DNA of 64,000 nucleotides from CBDTTW01 sp965363675 (lineage in GTDB: Bacteria > Bacteroidota > Rhodothermia > Rhodothermales > DASSAV01). The position numbers and the translations under genes were made by a program. The notes below the pieces were generated by a model. That model was given only the letters and a program-made list of their open reading frames with translations, was not told where the DNA came from and did no database searches. Below are positions 61,733-64,000 of this stretch, in pieces. Location of the stretch: contig CBDTTW010000001.1 in the NCBI GenBank assembly GCA_965363675.1, forward strand, positions 1 through 64,000, written 5' to 3'. Each line of letters opens with the position of its first letter. The first letter of the stretch is position 1.

Positions 61733-64000
61733 ATGCCCTCTTCCGTGAAGCGTTTGTTGCTGCTTGCCGCCCTGGCTTTCGCCGCCCTTCCGGGCTACGC
61801 CCAATCCACCGCGACGCCTGCCTACAAGAACCCCGCCCTGCCCATCGGCGACCGCGTCGAGGATTTGCTGGGCCGCATGACGCTCGAAGAAAAGGTGGCG
61901 CAGATGCTCTGCCTGTACCCCGAGAAGGCGCAGTCCTACGACGCCCAGAAGCGTTTCGACCCGGCCCGAGCCGAGGCGAGCGGCGTGTTCAAGAACGGCA
62001 TCGGCCGCATCGAGCGCCCCAGCGACGACCACGGCGTGCGCGCCGAGGCGGAGTACACCAACGCCGTGCAGCGGTTCATGACGGAGAAGACCCGGCTCGG
62101 CATTCCGGTGCTCTTCCACGAGGAGGCGCTGCACGGCCTGCAAGGCCCCGACGCCACGAGCTTCCCACAGGCCATCGCCCTGGCGAGCACGTGGGACCCG
62201 GACCTTGCCCAGCGGATCTTCAGCGTGGTGGCCCATGAGATCCGCGCGCGCGGCGGCCATCAGGTGCTGGCGCCGGTCGTGGACGTAGCCCGCGAGCCGC
62301 GCTGGGGCCGCTCGGAGGAAACCTACGGCGAGGATCCCTACCTGACGGCGCGCATGGGCGTGGCGGCCGTGCGCGGCTTCCAGGGGGTCGGCGGGCCGCA
62401 CGTCGAGCGCATCGGCGAGCAGCACGTCATTGCGACGCTCAAGCACATGGCCGGGCACGGGCAGCCGGAGTCGGGCTACAACGTGGCTCCGGCCAACTAC
62501 AGCGAGCGCGTCATGCGCGAGGTGTTCTTCTACCCGTTCGAGCGGGCCGTCAAGGAGGCCGGGGCGCTGAGCCTCATGGCCTCGTACAACGAGGTGAACG
62601 GCGTGCCCTCGCACGCCAACACCTGGATGCTGCGCGACGTGCTGCGCGGCGAATGGGGCTTCGACGGAACCATCGTCTCGGACTGGAACGCCATCGAGCA
62701 GCTCATGAAGCTGCACCACGTGGTCGGCACGAAAGAAGAGGCGGCGCGCACGGCGCTGGAGGCGACCGTGGACATCGAACTGCCGGGCATCGAGACCTAC
62801 GATACGCTCGTCAACGCGGTCCGGTCCGGGCGCGTGCGCGAGGAGCAGATCGACGCGGCGGTGCGGCGCCTGCTGCGGGCCAAGTTCATGCTGGGCCTCT
62901 TCGAGCAGCCCTACGTGGACGTAGACCGCGCCGAAGCCGTCTCGCGTACGCCCGAGCACCGGGCTCTGGCGCTGGAGGCCGCGCAGAAGGCCATCATCCT
63001 GCTCAAGAACGAGCGCAACACGCTTCCGCTGGACCGCACGAAGCTGCGCAGCATCGCCGTGATCGGGCCGCACGCCGCCGAAACGCTGCTCGGCGGCTAC
63101 AGCGGCACGCCCTACACGACGGTGAGCGTGCTCGACGGCATCCGCGCCAAGGTAGGCGCGGGCGTCGCGGTGCGCTACGCCGAGGGCGTGCGCCTCACGG
63201 AGGACTCGACGTTCACGCGCGACCCGCAGCCGCACCTCTCCGGCGAGCGCTCCATCAAGCGCTGGCAGACCGACCGCGTCGTGGCGGCCTCGCCGGCCTC
63301 GAACGCGGCGCGCATCCGGCAGGCCGTGCAGACCGCCCGCCAGAGCGACGCCGTGGTGCTGGTGCTGGGCGAGAACGAGATGCTCTCGCGCGAGGCGTGG
63401 GCGCAGAACCATCTGGGCGACCGCACGTCGCTGGATTTGTTCGGGCAGCAGAACGACCTCGTCGAGGCGGTGCTGGCGACGGGCAAGCCGGTGGTCGTGC
63501 TGCTCCTCAACGGGCGGGCGCTCGCCCTCCACTACGTGGCGCAAAACGTTCCGGCGATTCTGGAAGGGTGGTACCTCGGGCAGGAGACGGGTACGGCCGT
63601 GGCGGACGTGCTCTTCGGCGACGTAAACCCGGGGGGCAAGCTTACGGTCACGTTCCCGCGCTCGGCGGGCCACCTGCCGGCGTACTACAACCACAAGCCT
63701 TCGGCGCGGCGCGGCTACCTGTTCGACGACATGACGCCGCTGTTTCCCTTCGGGCATGGCCTTTCGTACACCACGTTCTCCTACGGCAAGCCGACCGTGC
63801 AACCCGCACAGATCCATCCGGACGGCTCGGCCACGGTGACGGTGGCCGTGACCAACACCGGCAAGACGGCCGGCGACGAGGTAGTGCAGCTTTACATCCG
63901 CGACGCCGTCAGCGCGGTCACGCGGCCGGTCAAGGAGCTGAAGGACTTCCGCCGCATCCGCCTCGACCCGGGGCAGACGCAGCAGGTGACCTTCCGCGTG
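61733..64000 (+). CDS. GH3 beta-glucosidase, 3' end outside the window
   Basis: 756 codons are present with no stop before the window end. Signal peptide MPSSVKRLLLLAALAFAALP with cleavage near YAQ. GH3 N-terminal barrel: DLLGRMTLEEKVAQM, FHEEALHGLQG, PRWGRSEETYGEDPYL, and nucleophile Asp317 in GTIVSDWNAIEQ. The second domain has AVIGPHAAETLLGGYSGTPY and VLVLGENEMLSREAW; the fibronectin-III-like C-terminal domain begins (VVQLYIRD) and runs off the end. Exported exo-glycosidase, BglX/xylosidase-like, probably periplasmic, releasing sugars from oligosaccharides. Divergent from the kduD operon. Confidence 0.92.
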   Translation, partial: MPSSVKRLLLLAALAFAALPGYAQSTATPAYKNPALPIGDRVEDLLGRMTLEEKVAQMLCLYPEKAQSYDAQKRFDPARAEASGVFKNGIGRIERPSDDHGVRAEAEYTNAVQRFMTEKTRLGIPVLFHEEALHGLQGPDATSFPQAIALASTWDPDLAQRIFSVVAHEIRARGGHQVLAPVVDVAREPRWGRSEETYGEDPYLTARMGVAAVRGFQGVGGPHVERIGEQHVIATLKHMAGHGQPESGYNVAPANYSERVMREVFFYPFERAVKEAGALSLMASYNEVNGVPSHANTWMLRDVLRGEWGFDGTIVSDWNAIEQLMKLHHVVGTKEEAARTALEATVDIELPGIETYDTLVNAVRSGRVREEQIDAAVRRLLRAKFMLGLFEQPYVDVDRAEAVSRTPEHRALALEAAQKAIILLKNERNTLPLDRTKLRSIAVIGPHAAETLLGGYSGTPYTTVSVLDGIRAKVGAGVAVRYAEGVRLTEDSTFTRDPQPHLSGERSIKRWQTDRVVAASPASNAARIRQAVQTARQSDAVVLVLGENEMLSREAWAQNHLGDRTSLDLFGQQNDLVEAVLATGKPVVVLLLNGRALALHYVAQNVPAILEGWYLGQETGTAVADVLFGDVNPGGKLTVTFPRSAGHLPAYYNHKPSARRGYLFDDMTPLFPFGHGLSYTTFSYGKPTVQPAQIHPDGSATVTVAVTNTGKTAGDEVVQLYIRDAVSAVTRPVKELKDFRRIRLDPGQTQQVTFRV

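Overview
This 64 kb window is high-GC DNA with dense genes, no rRNA or tRNA, no insertion sequences and no CRISPR array. It looks like chromosome of a Bacteroidota-related bacterium, most likely of the Rhodothermales/Rhodothermota type. Three things support this: a 1,274-residue exported protein ends in a type IX secretion-style domain with the motif YPNPFNPSTTI; several promoters carry the Bacteroidota -7 element TAnnTTTG; and the gene families (YsnF/AvaK stress proteins, DUF1080, TreY/TreZ/MalQ, KduD, PmoA-like DUF6807) suit a heterotrophic, stress-tolerant, polysaccharide-using organism. The taxonomic call is inference.

Layout: 1-8.2 kb holds an HDOD protein, a repeat-rich surface protein, a Spy-like LTXXQ protein, apt and an N-acetylmuramoyl-L-alanine amidase. 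8.3-11.8 kb is a four-gene minus-strand operon of an ECF sigma factor, a probable membrane anti-sigma factor and two exported coiled-coil proteins that share a C-terminal motif. 12.1-14.8 kb holds RlpA, a lipoprotein, RidA and a non-canonical SDR. 14.8-19.1 kb is a sugar locus (isomerase-like TIM barrel, Tat-exported Gfo/Idh, PmoA-like lipoprotein) divergent from an AraC regulator. 19.2-21.6 kb is a stress block with two YsnF proteins. 21.7-26.2 kb is housekeeping plus an orphan OmpR regulator (mnmA, zapE-like, GNAT). 26.3-30.6 kb has a DUF1080 lipoprotein fused to an HxH-type domain, speA and small membrane proteins. 30.6-33.4 kb has a DsbA-like protein and two NAD(P)-binding proteins.

33.4-40.5 kb is the most self-contained unexplained unit: a Gfo/Idh gene facing a tightly packed GntR - UroD-like - SIS - SDR - FAD oxidoreductase - phosphotriesterase-like operon. 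Its substrate cannot be read from sequence. It has a good Bacteroidota promoter and a palindrome overlapping the -7 box.

41.3-50.1 kb is an alpha-glucan/trehalose locus (TreS-like, TreY, TreZ, MalQ), with a BON-domain gene on the opposite strand. 51.0-57.3 kb is an envelope block: MurJ is translationally coupled to two bacterial PH-domain proteins, preceded by a LytS-type histidine kinase with a PDZ-like N-terminal sensor. 57.4-64 kb contains TatD and a uronate/pentose locus (KduD, KduI/IolB-like isomerase, FGGY kinase). That locus diverges from a GH3 beta-glucosidase that runs off the window end, and a perfect 16-bp palindrome lies between the two promoters.

All functions come from reading translated motifs by eye; no database search was run.
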